Shown here one piece after another: positions 55,346-63,949 of a DNA stretch of 64,000 nt. Below the pieces are notes generated by a model. The model was not told the origin of the DNA and ran no database searches. It was given only the letters and a program-made list of their open reading frames with translations. Origin of the DNA: Lactobacillus sp. PV034 (GTDB lineage: Bacteria; Bacillota; Bacilli; Lactobacillales; Lactobacillaceae); NCBI RefSeq assembly GCF_014522305.1, contig NZ_CP041982.1:749001-813000 (forward strand). The letters are read 5' to 3'. The translations under genes and the position numbers were made by a program. How positions within the stretch are numbered: position 1 is the stretch's first letter; the number at the start of each line of letters is the position of its first letter.

Positions 55346-56279
55346 CTTTCTTTGCATCATCATTTGGAGTAGCTACCTTATCAGCGACTACAAATTCAAT
55401 ACCTGCTGACTTAGTTTGAAGTAAATTAACATCATCATAGGATTGTTCGTAGTAAACATAGTTACCAGAAGTTATAGCGGTAGGTGCATCAAATCCAACA
55501 AATGAATATTTTTCAGGTGCAACTTGAACACCATTGTAAATCAATAACATTTGAATTTGTTTAGCATCTGCAACTTCTTTAGACCCAATTTCAAAATCAA
55601 ATTTAGTTTGCATTAAATTGCTTGGTACAACTTTAATAGTTACTTGATCTAAGCTATGAACAGTACGAGTAATATTACCAGGATCACTAATAACAATTTG
55701 ACGATTCATAGCATCCGCACGCTTCAAAATTCCATTAACAACTGGATTTACATAAAGAATACGGTTGTTAGATGGAATAGATGCTTCATCAAAGTTAGTC
55801 ATCATATCATCAAATGCTTGTAAGATATTCTTTTCATCTAAAGTATCAGTGTGAATACCTTTAGTGCCATCTAAATTTTGCTTTTCTAAAAACAAGTGTG
55901 AATACATGTAGCGGTCCTTTTCAGGCATCTTTTCAGTCAAATTAAACTGACGAGTGATGTTAGCAATTGAAACGACCATATTAGTTTCATCCACATCTGA
56001 TGGATCTACCAAAGTTGACCAGTAACGTTCATTTTTCACTTCGTATGAATCCCAATCATTTGAATAGTTTGCGTGAGGCACTGTAATTTCTCGTCTCTTA
56101 CGATCTTGACGTCCTTCGGTAATATTTAAACGTGGTAATTTGTAGTGCTTAGCACCATCCCACTTGATAAGTGCATTGCTTGGACTATTCCATAAGTCTG
56201 CTGAATATAAATGACCATCATAAAAAGCTGTTTGAATAGCTTGTTGATATGAGGTTGCGTAATTAATTAAATCTGGCAT
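55332..56279 (-). CDS. Major capsid protein
   Basis: A 315-residue capsid protein, coming after the scaffold and before the connectors. It starts MPDLINYATSYQQAIQTAF and contains RQFNLTEKMPEKDRYMYSHL and the C-terminal PEKYSFVGFDAPTAITSGNY, typical of this HK97-fold capsid group in myoviruses of lactobacilli. No protease gene is near, in line with a separate scaffold. Coupled to the scaffold gene by one-base overlap. Confidence 0.85.
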   Translation of the reverse strand: MPDLINYATSYQQAIQTAFYDGHLYSADLWNSPSNALIKWDGAKHYKLPRLNITEGRQDRKRREITVPHANYSNDWDSYEVKNERYWSTLVDPSDVDETNMVVSIANITRQFNLTEKMPEKDRYMYSHLFLEKQNLDGTKGIHTDTLDEKNILQAFDDMMTNFDEASIPSNNRILYVNPVVNGILKRADAMNRQIVISDPGNITRTVHSLDQVTIKVVPSNLMQTKFDFEIGSKEVADAKQIQMLLIYNGVQVAPEKYSFVGFDAPTAITSGNYVYYEQSYDDVNLLQTKSAGIEFVVADKVATPNDDAKKDASK

Positions 56280-56830
56280 TATTTAGCTTCTCCTTTTTTA
56301 AATATATCAACCATTTGTTGAGTTGTGTCTACTGGCGCAGGCTCGCCATTAGTAGGCTTATAATCTTCTTTACTACCTTCATCAAATAAATATGGATCTG
56401 ATTTCTTCATAGCTTCAACTTGTTCTTTTAGCCCTTGAACAGTACCATCTTCGTTCAACTTGATAGTATCGTTATCTAATAAAGCCTTAGCAGCCTTGGT
56501 ATTTCTAACTTTGTTATGAGTCAAAAATTGTTCAATAGCACTATTAAGTTTCACTGCATGCAATTTGTTAGTAAGATTTTCAGTATCTTCCTTATACTTA
56601 CTTTGAAGATCCTTGAATTGACCTGATAAGTCTTCATTATCCTTAACTTGTGACTGCAACTTTTTTAAATCCTTGTTACGTTCATCAATTTGTGACTTCA
56701 AAGACTTATTTTCTTCAGTAATTTCATTTAAATTGCTCTTAGCTTTTTCAATATCACTACCGTTTAAGTCCATAACTTTATTAATTTGTTCGTCATTAAG
56801 ACCTAACTCTTTAAGGTTTTCTCTTTTCAT
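56279..56830 (-). CDS. Phage scaffolding protein (GP20 type)
   Basis: A 183-residue, highly charged coiled-coil protein (ITEENKSLKSQIDERNKDLK, LQSKYKEDTENLTNKLHAVK) ending with the capsid-binding type tail (MVDIFKKGEAK). This is the GP20/minor structural scaffold family. I chose ATG 56830, nine bases after AAAGGAA; a reading to 56848 is possible but starts upstream of that site. Confidence 0.85.
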   Translation of the reverse strand: MKRENLKELGLNDEQINKVMDLNGSDIEKAKSNLNEITEENKSLKSQIDERNKDLKKLQSQVKDNEDLSGQFKDLQSKYKEDTENLTNKLHAVKLNSAIEQFLTHNKVRNTKAAKALLDNDTIKLNEDGTVQGLKEQVEAMKKSDPYLFDEGSKEDYKPTNGEPAPVDTTQQMVDIFKKGEAK

Positions 56831-56848
56831 ATTGTCTGTTCCTTTCAC

Positions 56849-56916
56849 ACGTTTTTACGACTTCGCCTGTCATTAAGGCATAAAAAATAAGCCTTTTTAC
56901 GACTTGCTTAGGTCAA
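56849..56916. repeat. Direct repeats and small hairpin before the scaffold gene
   Basis: TTTTTACGACTT occurs twice (56852-56863 and 56894-56905), 42 bases apart, flanking a small AAGGC/GCCTT hairpin (56875-56879 / 56891-56895). This lies right after a terminator, where a promoter or operator for the capsid genes would be expected; no clear -35/-10 pair is seen. Confidence 0.55.
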
Positions 56917-56945
56917 AATAAAAAGCACTAACAATTATTAGTGCT
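56917..56945 (-). terminator. Terminator after the MuF-adjacent small gene
   Basis: Arms AGCACTAA (56924-56931) and TTAGTGCT (56938-56945) with T-rich tail on the minus strand. It separates the portal-MuF block from the scaffold-capsid block. Confidence 0.75.
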
Positions 56946-57351
56946 ATATTCCTTCAAAATCATCCCAATATTTATCCCACCAGCCTGGTTTTATCTTGAC
57001 ATTAGGGAATATTTCTTTACCGACTGCCTCATTAAAATCAGCCAAAACTTGTTCGCATCGTTCTTTGATATAAGCATCCACTTCACTTGGTGGCATCTCG
57101 CACTCAATTAGTTCTTTAGCAAATTTTTTCCGTTCCTCTAAGGCTTTTTGGTCTACTTTTTTTAGTTCTTCAGATGAATATTCCTCTGTAAAATCTCCTA
57201 TTTGAGGCGGTCTATTGCCATGAGTTAAAAGATTTAAGATGTATTTAAGACGACCTACAGAATTACCTTTATCACCCACTAGGCAAATTAAATCATGACT
57301 AATTACTAAGTAATCATTAGTAGTTGGGAATTTTGCTATGACTTTAACCAT
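56944..57351 (-). CDS. Small protein after the MuF gene, candidate immunity protein
   Basis: A 135-residue acidic soluble protein (VKVIAKFPTTNDYLVISHD ... PGWWDKYWDDFEGI) with a helical middle (SSEELKKVDQKALEERKKF). No family is recognised. It overlaps the 3' end of the MuF gene by 8 bases and is followed at once by a terminator, so it is expressed with MuF. If the MuF C-terminus is a toxin, this is the natural place for its immunity gene; otherwise it is a minor phage protein. Confidence 0.6.
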   Translation of the reverse strand: MVKVIAKFPTTNDYLVISHDLICLVGDKGNSVGRLKYILNLLTHGNRPPQIGDFTEEYSSEELKKVDQKALEERKKFAKELIECEMPPSEVDAYIKERCEQVLADFNEAVGKEIFPNVKIKPGWWDKYWDDFEGI

Positions 57352-59260
57352 CTAAAACCTCCTCTAACTTATACTTGATCTTTTTATTTTTTAGAAGTTT
57401 TTCTAAACTTTCAGTTAATTCATCTTTTGGAATAATTATATAATCAATATCTTTATAAGTTAAGTGTCCATGCAATTGTGCTTCATTATAATCGTATTGT
57501 TTATTTTTAATAAATTTATTTATATTATCATAGTTTTCATTTAACTCAAGATAAGGGTCTTTCCATAACTTACTTAAAAAAGTTCTACCTTGGTTAGACT
57601 TCATAAATTTTAAGTTTCGCAAATATGATTCATTAATAGTACCAATTTTAGACGGCTTAGCTAGCTTCTCTAATGGCATTCCTTTAATTCCTAGACTATC
57701 ACCATGGTTATATGTTGTCCTGGATTTTATTGAGTCTTTGAAAATAATCTTACTACTTCCATACTGATTTAAATTTCTATTAAACGGCTCATCATCTCTA
57801 CTATCCCACAAATAACCATATTTTTCGAAATCAATAGACTTATAATTATTAACTTCTTCCATTGGAATATTAAATAAATTAGCCGTAGCCTTCTTCCTAC
57901 GAGCTGGATCAAATAGCCCACCACTTTTATGGGTTTCAAACTGATTTTTAAAGCCTGTATTGATAATGCTTTCTAAATCGCTTGTATTAACTCGCATTCT
58001 TACTTGTACAGTAGGTAAAGCTGAAATATCGGCAATTTTTTGAAGCTGTTTTTTTACATTTATTTTAACTAAGCGTTTAGTCTCTTCATCGGTATCATAT
58101 TTATTAACATTTTTATTAATAAAATCATCAATACTTTTAGTAGTAAGGTGACGCAAAGTTTTAGGTAATGAATTAGTAAGGTGTTTATGAGCCGTAAATG
58201 TTAACTTAGGTTTGAACTCACTATCAACTTTAGGATTAAAAACATTTTGATAATTTTTCCATTGATCAAATGTCATATTTTTAATTAAATGACCTTTACC
58301 ATTATCATCTCTCGCCCATCTTGTTTCTACATCAGGTAGGGCTGGATCATACGGTGTAGTGGTACATCTACAATAAGGATGGATCAATGGATAATTTATT
58401 CCTGTTTTTTGGTCCCTAACTTTAAATATTTTTACATCAAGATGACCACATTCAGTACAAGTACGTGATTCAAGCGTGGCCATATATTGATATTGTTCAA
58501 TTTTGCTATCTTTATAAAAATCTAAGTTAGCTGTTTCTTGCGCATGACCCATTTCAGTAACTACTAATCTATGAATTTGATTTTCACTAAATTGCGTCAT
58601 TCTTTGCCGCATCTCTTGAGTGATTTTACTATATGACTGTCCAAGTAAAGTGCCACGTAAGATAGCATCAGTAAGATAATCAGGTAAGACCTTAGTATAG
58701 TTTCTCCAAATACGTTTTGAAAAATCACTGCCTTGCCAAGGCCTACGAATTATATTCTCAACTTGCCGTTCGTTGAAGTGATTAATATTAATACTCAATT
58801 TTCCTTGTAACTTCTGCCGACTATATTCTGCCATCAAATAGCTTTCAGAATATTCTTTTGATAAAGCTGTTTGCATTCTAAGTACTTCACTAGCTGAATG
58901 TTTTTCTGCAAAAATAACCAGCTGATCATGCAAATCCTGTAATCTAGCTATCCGACTTCTAAAATATTCGGTATCAAGTTCTTTTTTATATCCACCTTTT
59001 TCAGCTTTAGCTTTAAATTCTTCTAATGTCATCCGCCAATGTCGGCTGTTAATAGTATTTAAAGCCTGTGCAGCATTTTTTAGAGATGTATTATTTTCTT
59101 GAGCGTACCTTGATATATAACCAAATGCTTCACACTCCATATCATTTTCAAGCTGCTTTAAACGATTTCGCATAGCCAACTCATAATCTGCAGCGCTTTG
59201 CAATTCTTGCTGTTTAGCAAAAATCATTCGCTTACGCCAATAACTATTCGTCTTCATCAT
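57344..59260 (-). CDS. MuF minor head protein with C-terminal toxin-like domain
   Basis: A 638-residue protein. Residues about 1-330 are a phage minor head protein of the SPP1 gp7/Mu gpF type (GTLLGQSYSKITQEMRQRMT, TLESRTCTECGHLDVKIF, INYPLIHPYCRCTTTPYDP). This is already the full normal length. Residues about 420-638 are an added domain: VRMRVNTSDLESIINTGF, FETHKSGG, KYGYLWDSRD, SRTTYNHGDSLGI and YNEAQLHGHLTYKDIDYII. That pattern resembles DUF3626/ADP-ribosyltransferase-like toxins. It overlaps the portal gene by 17 bases. Confidence 0.8.
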   Translation of the reverse strand: MMKTNSYWRKRMIFAKQQELQSAADYELAMRNRLKQLENDMECEAFGYISRYAQENNTSLKNAAQALNTINSRHWRMTLEEFKAKAEKGGYKKELDTEYFRSRIARLQDLHDQLVIFAEKHSASEVLRMQTALSKEYSESYLMAEYSRQKLQGKLSININHFNERQVENIIRRPWQGSDFSKRIWRNYTKVLPDYLTDAILRGTLLGQSYSKITQEMRQRMTQFSENQIHRLVVTEMGHAQETANLDFYKDSKIEQYQYMATLESRTCTECGHLDVKIFKVRDQKTGINYPLIHPYCRCTTTPYDPALPDVETRWARDDNGKGHLIKNMTFDQWKNYQNVFNPKVDSEFKPKLTFTAHKHLTNSLPKTLRHLTTKSIDDFINKNVNKYDTDEETKRLVKINVKKQLQKIADISALPTVQVRMRVNTSDLESIINTGFKNQFETHKSGGLFDPARRKKATANLFNIPMEEVNNYKSIDFEKYGYLWDSRDDEPFNRNLNQYGSSKIIFKDSIKSRTTYNHGDSLGIKGMPLEKLAKPSKIGTINESYLRNLKFMKSNQGRTFLSKLWKDPYLELNENYDNINKFIKNKQYDYNEAQLHGHLTYKDIDYIIIPKDELTESLEKLLKNKKIKYKLEEVLDG

Positions 59261-60671
59261 CTACATCATCTTCTGAATCATCAGGCTTGTAATCAGAATC
59301 AGGAGCAAATGGATCACCATTTTTAGCATCTTCTTCTTGATACTTAAGTTCTTGTTGCCAGTCATCAACAATTGGATTAGCTTTTGCAATTGCTTCCTTG
59401 GAAGACCAATTTGCCACAGTTGATAACACTTGAGCTTGACTTAAAGAATCTTCAATCATGGTTCTTTGCCATGTCTGAATTACATTTGTACTCATTGCAT
59501 TCGGGAGATTGAGATAAGTCATAATAGCTCTGACTAAATCGCTAATAGAATTTCTAAAATTAGCTTCAGTTGTTGAAGCTTTTAGCTCTAATGTTGAATA
59601 AAGCATCTTAATAGCTGTACCACTAGCATTAGTCGTATCAAACTTAGTTGGATCAATTCCTTGGCCTTGAACAAAAATATTATCTCTTGTGATATTTAAA
59701 ACAGTATTTCGAGCTTCTGTTGGGATTTCGATTTGAAGTGTATCAATACCACTCTGGTCGCCATTACCACTGTTGTTGAACTTAACAGCTTTATATTCAT
59801 TAAGATCTTTCATAAAGCTTCTCAGGTCTGTACCGCCATAATTTTTTAATACCAACACAACTTGTTGAATATCATCAATGTCATTTAAAAAGCCGTTATA
59901 AATATCATCGTAAGCATCAATTAAGCCCTTATACTTAAATAAATCAGGTTCTCTATATCTATTTTTTGGGAAAATAATAAAAGGAACTCGTCCAAATTTA
60001 TGATGAAATACATTGCTTGCCCCAGTTTCATAACCAGCTGATACATCAAACGTAGTAATCCGATTATATGGTTCCAGTGTCTCTACATTTTCTGTATCCG
60101 GTGTTCTAAAAAACATAGCTTCTTGATCAGTCCAATATTCATGAACAATAAAATATTTTCCAGTATCAGAATCTAATTGTTTGTAACTCCTAAGTAATCC
60201 AATTAATTTTGAAGTTAACGTTGTATCAAAAATTGGTGTTACTTGATCAAATGGAACAACAGAATATCTAAAATTATTATCATCATCGAGCCAGTAATGT
60301 AAGCAACTATAACCACCTAAAGCAGCATCAACTACTAAATTATTTAAGGTTAGTGCAAATTGATCACCTAAAACATCTATTATTTGATTGTTAATTTTTT
60401 CATCCCCTACATCAATTTGAGGAACTTTGGTTGCCACATAGCTGGCCTCTTGATCTACAAGCAATTGATGAAAATTTTGAGGAACTCTATTATCTGCATG
60501 ACGTAAAGGCTTGTCTTTACCTTCTTTATTAAGTCTAGACTTTCCATTATTACGGTTAGTAATATCAGTCTTGTTCTCATAATATCGCAGAGAAGTTTTG
60601 TATCTATTAACTCGCCGCTCTCTTAACGTAGCAGTATTTTTTATCAGATTTTGTAATACTTTTACGTCCAC
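59244..60671 (-). CDS. Phage portal protein (SPP1 gp6 type)
   Basis: A 475-residue portal. Marks include RHADNRVPQNFHQLLVDQEA, IDVGDEKINNQIIDVLGDQF, ALGGYSCLHYWLDDD and GRVPFIIFPKNRYREPDLF. The acidic C-terminal tail (PDSDYKPDDSEDDVDDEDE) is common in this group. It forms the 12-subunit ring through which TerL pumps DNA. Overlaps TerL by 10 bases and MuF by 17. Confidence 0.9.
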   Translation of the reverse strand: MDVKVLQNLIKNTATLRERRVNRYKTSLRYYENKTDITNRNNGKSRLNKEGKDKPLRHADNRVPQNFHQLLVDQEASYVATKVPQIDVGDEKINNQIIDVLGDQFALTLNNLVVDAALGGYSCLHYWLDDDNNFRYSVVPFDQVTPIFDTTLTSKLIGLLRSYKQLDSDTGKYFIVHEYWTDQEAMFFRTPDTENVETLEPYNRITTFDVSAGYETGASNVFHHKFGRVPFIIFPKNRYREPDLFKYKGLIDAYDDIYNGFLNDIDDIQQVVLVLKNYGGTDLRSFMKDLNEYKAVKFNNSGNGDQSGIDTLQIEIPTEARNTVLNITRDNIFVQGQGIDPTKFDTTNASGTAIKMLYSTLELKASTTEANFRNSISDLVRAIMTYLNLPNAMSTNVIQTWQRTMIEDSLSQAQVLSTVANWSSKEAIAKANPIVDDWQQELKYQEEDAKNGDPFAPDSDYKPDDSEDDVDDEDE

Positions 60672-61879
60672 GGTACATAGCCTCCTTTATAGTGTTTGCT
60701 GTAAATTGCGTAACGCATCATATCCATTACATCATCATGTTCTTTAACTGGTTCCCCAGTTTTCTCATTCCAAATATATTGATAAACTTCATCGAGAAAA
60801 TGTTCTATACCTTCTTCATTAACAAAAAACTTTCCTGTTTTCATTAATTTGGCCACAAATTCAATACCGGGAAGTACAGACTTATTAGCATTAATTGCAT
60901 TGATGCCATTAGCTTGAAATTCACTTATATTATCAGGACGAGCACTATCACAATAGAAGACAATATCTTTTCCATATTGTTCCTGAATTTGATGTGCTAC
61001 TTCTACCCAATGATTGATAAATTTATGTTTTCCTGTGAACTCTTTGATAAAGTATGTATTTCCTTTATCATCATCACCAAACAAGCCAATAGAATTAAGG
61101 TGTTCAAATCCCCAGTCCACACCAGCATAATAATGTAAGCCATCTGGTATTTCACTTTCAGTAATAAGCATCGTATCTTTATTAAAATCTTGATAAACAA
61201 TACCTTCTCCGGTGACCCAAAGTCCTAAAATATCACGGTCATAAAACATCCCTTTTGGAGTTTGTGCTTTGAAAGATTTAACATATTCAGGATCTAAAAA
61301 AGTATTATCATCAATTGTAAAATTAAAACACTTTATTTTTGCAGCCGGATCGTGATTATCAATATAACGAGTTTTAAGCCAATGAGTAGGGATGTCAGGG
61401 TTTGTGTCGCAGATTACCCGTGAATCAGGTTCTGAACAACGAGAAACAATTTCTTGAAAAACATCATATACTGCAAGTGATGCTTCATTAACATAAGCTC
61501 CATAGGAAGTCATACCACGTATTGCAGCTAAGCCTCGAATTGAGCCAGTATAAGCAGGTACTATATCAACTCCGAATAGATGATAATGTCCATGCCGGTC
61601 AATCTTAATATCAATTCCAAATTGAGTAGCAATTGAACTAATAACATTACTGTAAATCGAGTTAGAACTATAACCAGCCAAAATATATTGTGGGTGTGGA
61701 TCATTGCGTTCTTTTGCAAGCTTTGCAACCCTTTTAATTTCATAAAAGAAAATATAATTATTAGATACTGTTTTTCCTGCTCTTTTTGCACCAGCAAGTA
61801 TCATCGTTTTCCAATCGTCATTAAAGTATGAGTAAAGTACTTCTTCCTGTTTTTTAGTCAGTATTTTCTTCATTCTCAT
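60662..61879 (-). CDS. terL: Terminase large subunit
   Basis: A 405-residue packaging motor. The ATPase has a Walker A-like ILAGAKRAGKTVSNNYIF near residue 32 and YGAYVNEASLAVYDVF (Walker B/coupling region). The nuclease domain carries Asp in YYAGVDWGFEH, a second in IVFYCDSARPDN and DDVMDMMRYAIYS near the end. I chose ATG 61879, nine bases after AGGAG; TTG 61885 and ATG 61873 are alternatives. It overlaps terS by 26 bases. Confidence 0.93.
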   Translation of the reverse strand: MRMKKILTKKQEEVLYSYFNDDWKTMILAGAKRAGKTVSNNYIFFYEIKRVAKLAKERNDPHPQYILAGYSSNSIYSNVISSIATQFGIDIKIDRHGHYHLFGVDIVPAYTGSIRGLAAIRGMTSYGAYVNEASLAVYDVFQEIVSRCSEPDSRVICDTNPDIPTHWLKTRYIDNHDPAAKIKCFNFTIDDNTFLDPEYVKSFKAQTPKGMFYDRDILGLWVTGEGIVYQDFNKDTMLITESEIPDGLHYYAGVDWGFEHLNSIGLFGDDDKGNTYFIKEFTGKHKFINHWVEVAHQIQEQYGKDIVFYCDSARPDNISEFQANGINAINANKSVLPGIEFVAKLMKTGKFFVNEEGIEHFLDEVYQYIWNEKTGEPVKEHDDVMDMMRYAIYSKHYKGGYVPWT

Positions 61880-62375
61880 CTTCAATTACTCCTGCGTTAA
61901 CTTTGTCTAGTAAGTCATTCAATACACGATTATCTTCATTAGTTAATTGTTTCATTGCCTTAACTCGCTCTTCACTGTATTCTGCATCTGCATTAGCTTT
62001 ACGAAGTTGTGCTTTGCCTAGTGGATCATCTGGATATCTTTTAAGTATCTCTTTAGCAGCTGAAATTCTATCTTTCGCTGTAACTGGAACATCGTCATAG
62101 ACGCCCTTAGCAGTCGTTACAGACTCCGTTTGCTCTCCCCGCATAACTGATGATAAATACTCTAAAACCTCTCTAGCCCCTGCTATCTTTTCCGATTCAA
62201 GCTTTTTCATCTGCTTTTCTATATAAGCTTTTAATTCAGGTTTTTTCAGGTTTTCATTTCCAATCGAGTAAGCAGTTTTAGGAGAATAGCCAGCCTTTAT
62301 TGCGGCTTCTTTGGCATTTCCGCATTTGATATACTCGTCACAAAATTTCTGCTGTTTAATCGTCAACTTATTCAA
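61854..62375 (-). CDS. terS: Terminase small subunit
   Basis: A 173-residue DNA-recognition subunit (Terminase_2 family). The N-terminal helix-turn-helix reads LTIKQQKFCDEYIKCGNAKE followed by AAIKAGYSPKTAYSIGNENL; the centre is an oligomerising helix and the end is acidic. It selects the phage DNA for packaging; its binding site is probably nearby (see the repeats at 62479-62515). Confidence 0.9.
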   Translation of the reverse strand: MNKLTIKQQKFCDEYIKCGNAKEAAIKAGYSPKTAYSIGNENLKKPELKAYIEKQMKKLESEKIAGAREVLEYLSSVMRGEQTESVTTAKGVYDDVPVTAKDRISAAKEILKRYPDDPLGKAQLRKANADAEYSEERVKAMKQLTNEDNRVLNDLLDKVNAGVIEDENEENTD

Positions 62376-62403
62376 CCCATTTCTCCACCACCTTTCAGAG
62401 CAA

Positions 62404-62430
62404 GCAAAAAGACCTAACCAATTAGGTCAG
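62404..62430 (-). terminator. Terminator between ArpU-like gene and terS
   Basis: Arms GACCTAA (62411-62417) and TTAGGTC (62422-62428), loop CCAA, with a T-run on the minus strand (62406-62410). It divides regulator and packaging genes. Confidence 0.72.
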
Positions 62431-62478
62431 GCCTTTCATACAATTTTTTCACTATAACAAATATACACTATTTAAGTA

Positions 62479-62515
62479 CGAACGAAGTTCGGTAAAATTC
62501 CGGTTAAAGTTCGGT
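62479..62515. repeat. AAGTTCGGT repeats upstream of terS
   Basis: AAGTTCGGT occurs at 62485-62493 and 62507-62515 (22-base period), with a third partial copy (CCGGT) between and a palindrome CGAAC-GAA-GTTCG at 62479-62491. It lies at the end of the ArpU-like gene and 110 bases before terS, a possible packaging-site or regulator-binding region. Confidence 0.5.
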
Positions 62516-62953
62516 TTTGTAAACATGTAAATCTACACAAGGGATGCATCCATAATGTTGTTGATAATAATCAAAACTATCAGCAAACTGGATTAATGCT
62601 TGTCTTCGAAGAATACTAAGTTGAGTATGTTCACGATAGATACGTTGCTGAACTAAAGTCCAACTTTCGTGTTTTATATACAAGCCAATTAATATCGTTC
62701 TACTAGTTTCAGGCAAATTAACTATTGTATGATGAATAGCTTGTACTTCCCTTGCAGCATCTAACCCCCGAATAATAGCTGCTTCTTGACTATTTACTCC
62801 ATTCCTATGACTAGGGGCTTCACTTAAAACAGGTGAGGATAAATCTGTTAAGCTTCTACCAGACATCAATATTAATTTTTCTAGATCTTTCTTAAGGAAT
62901 TTATCTACTCTGTTTGCTGTTTTATTAATATCAATCTCTGGAAATAATTCCAC
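62504..62953 (-). CDS. ArpU-like late transcription activator
   Basis: A 149-residue protein of the ArpU/RinA-like group that switches on packaging, structural and lysis genes. It begins MELFPEIDINKTANRVDKFL; the C-terminal half is sigma-region-4-like (NLPETSRTILIGLYIKHESW ... QLSILRRQALIQFADSFDYY). It sits just upstream of the terminase genes, where late activators belong. Confidence 0.8.
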   Translation of the reverse strand: MELFPEIDINKTANRVDKFLKKDLEKLILMSGRSLTDLSSPVLSEAPSHRNGVNSQEAAIIRGLDAAREVQAIHHTIVNLPETSRTILIGLYIKHESWTLVQQRIYREHTQLSILRRQALIQFADSFDYYQQHYGCIPCVDLHVYKTEL

Positions 62954-63005
62954 TGAAAATCCTCCTATACTTCATCTCTTACACAATTCATTCTCTACCT
63001 CTATT

Positions 63006-63437
63006 TTAACAATTTCCTACTATATGTTGTATTGCAATGTAATCCGCATCATTATGTGGCGTACTAGCTATCGAACCATATTTTTTTTCTATTTTGTGTA
63101 AATGAGAATAAAAGTTAGCATCTAATTTGAAAGAAGTTTTACGATATGAGTTATCCCATTTTAAATTTCTAGCTTTATTATTTGTAATATCACCATCTAA
63201 ATGAATAACAGTTTTAAAGTTATTAGGATTTGGAACAAAATATGTAGCTACTAGTCTATGAACTAGATGAGAATGTCTAATTTTTTTAGAATCAAATAAA
63301 GCAACTCTATGTTCACCAAGTCTGTTAATTTGCTGCTTAAGAATTTTCATTTTATTATTCATTACCAAACCAGTATTTGAGATTAGATATTTTCCATCAT
63401 ATCCATCTATCTTTTTCCACTTAATCGGCAAATCCAT
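63006..63437 (-). CDS. HNH endonuclease with NUMOD4 motif
   Basis: A 143-residue nuclease. The N-terminal KWKKIDGYDGKYLISNTGLV is NUMOD4; the centre HLVHRLVATYFVPNPNN ... VIHLDGDITNNKARNLKW is an HNH_3 core with the histidines and asparagines in place. The C-terminal 40 residues (FYSHLHKIEKKYGSIASTP) are an extra segment. Such genes are free-standing homing-type nucleases in phages; nearness to terminase also allows a packaging helper role. Overlaps the VRR-NUC gene by 17 bases. Confidence 0.85.
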   Translation of the reverse strand: MDLPIKWKKIDGYDGKYLISNTGLVMNNKMKILKQQINRLGEHRVALFDSKKIRHSHLVHRLVATYFVPNPNNFKTVIHLDGDITNNKARNLKWDNSYRKTSFKLDANFYSHLHKIEKKYGSIASTPHNDADYIAIQHIVGNC

Positions 63438-63777
63438 ATCCTACCAACTCCTCATTTACAATTTTTAAAGCATCATCAACTGAACGTGCAATACCATGAA
63501 TTGTATTAGTTTGCATCAAGTGTTTATGAAAACGTATTTGGTCTTCCCGTGGTCTACCTTTATCGTCTTTCATTTCAATAAAGAAAATTTTATGGTTTGA
63601 ATGTTTATAGCCAAAAATATCTGGAAACCCATTGGGTAAACCTGTTCTAAACATTCTTAGAAACTTTCCTGAACTATCGCGTAAGGGTACTTGACCAACA
63701 TTAGCACGAAATACATCACACCCATTAGCCGATAATGCTGCTAATACTTGATTTTGAATATAATGTTCACTAGTCAT
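63421..63777 (-). CDS. VRR-NUC domain nuclease
   Basis: A 118-residue protein of the VRR-NUC branch of PD-(D/E)XK nucleases. The active-site pattern is visible as GFPDIFGYKH ... FFIEMKDDKGRPREDQIRFH, that is D, E-x-K and the Q/R helix. These occur in phage replication modules, where they probably act on branched DNA. Marks the end of the early/replication region. Confidence 0.88.
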   Translation of the reverse strand: MTSEHYIQNQVLAALSANGCDVFRANVGQVPLRDSSGKFLRMFRTGLPNGFPDIFGYKHSNHKIFFIEMKDDKGRPREDQIRFHKHLMQTNTIHGIARSVDDALKIVNEELVGYGFAD

Positions 63778-63949
63778 TTACTTCGGTCACCATCGTAATA
63801 TATTTCGGATTAACTAGAATTAATCCTCCAGTATTTTTTTCTTTAATAAGTTGAATATCAGTCGTTGACATTCTTTGCATCCAGAAATTTAAATCACCAT
63901 CATTAGTTTCGATCACATCTCCAGTAATCGTTTCAATTTTAATCATCAT
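63770..63949 (-). CDS. Small phage protein, function unknown
   Basis: A 59-residue beta-rich acidic protein (MIKIETITGDVIETNDGDLN ... LVNPKYITMVTEVND). Two adjacent ATG codons (63949, 63946) follow GAGGG; the second has better spacing. It overlaps both neighbours by a few bases, so it belongs to the early operon. Proteins with an 'I-x-T-x-x-G' start like this are common in phages but uncharacterised. Confidence 0.6.
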   Translation of the reverse strand: MMIKIETITGDVIETNDGDLNFWMQRMSTTDIQLIKEKNTGGLILVNPKYITMVTEVND

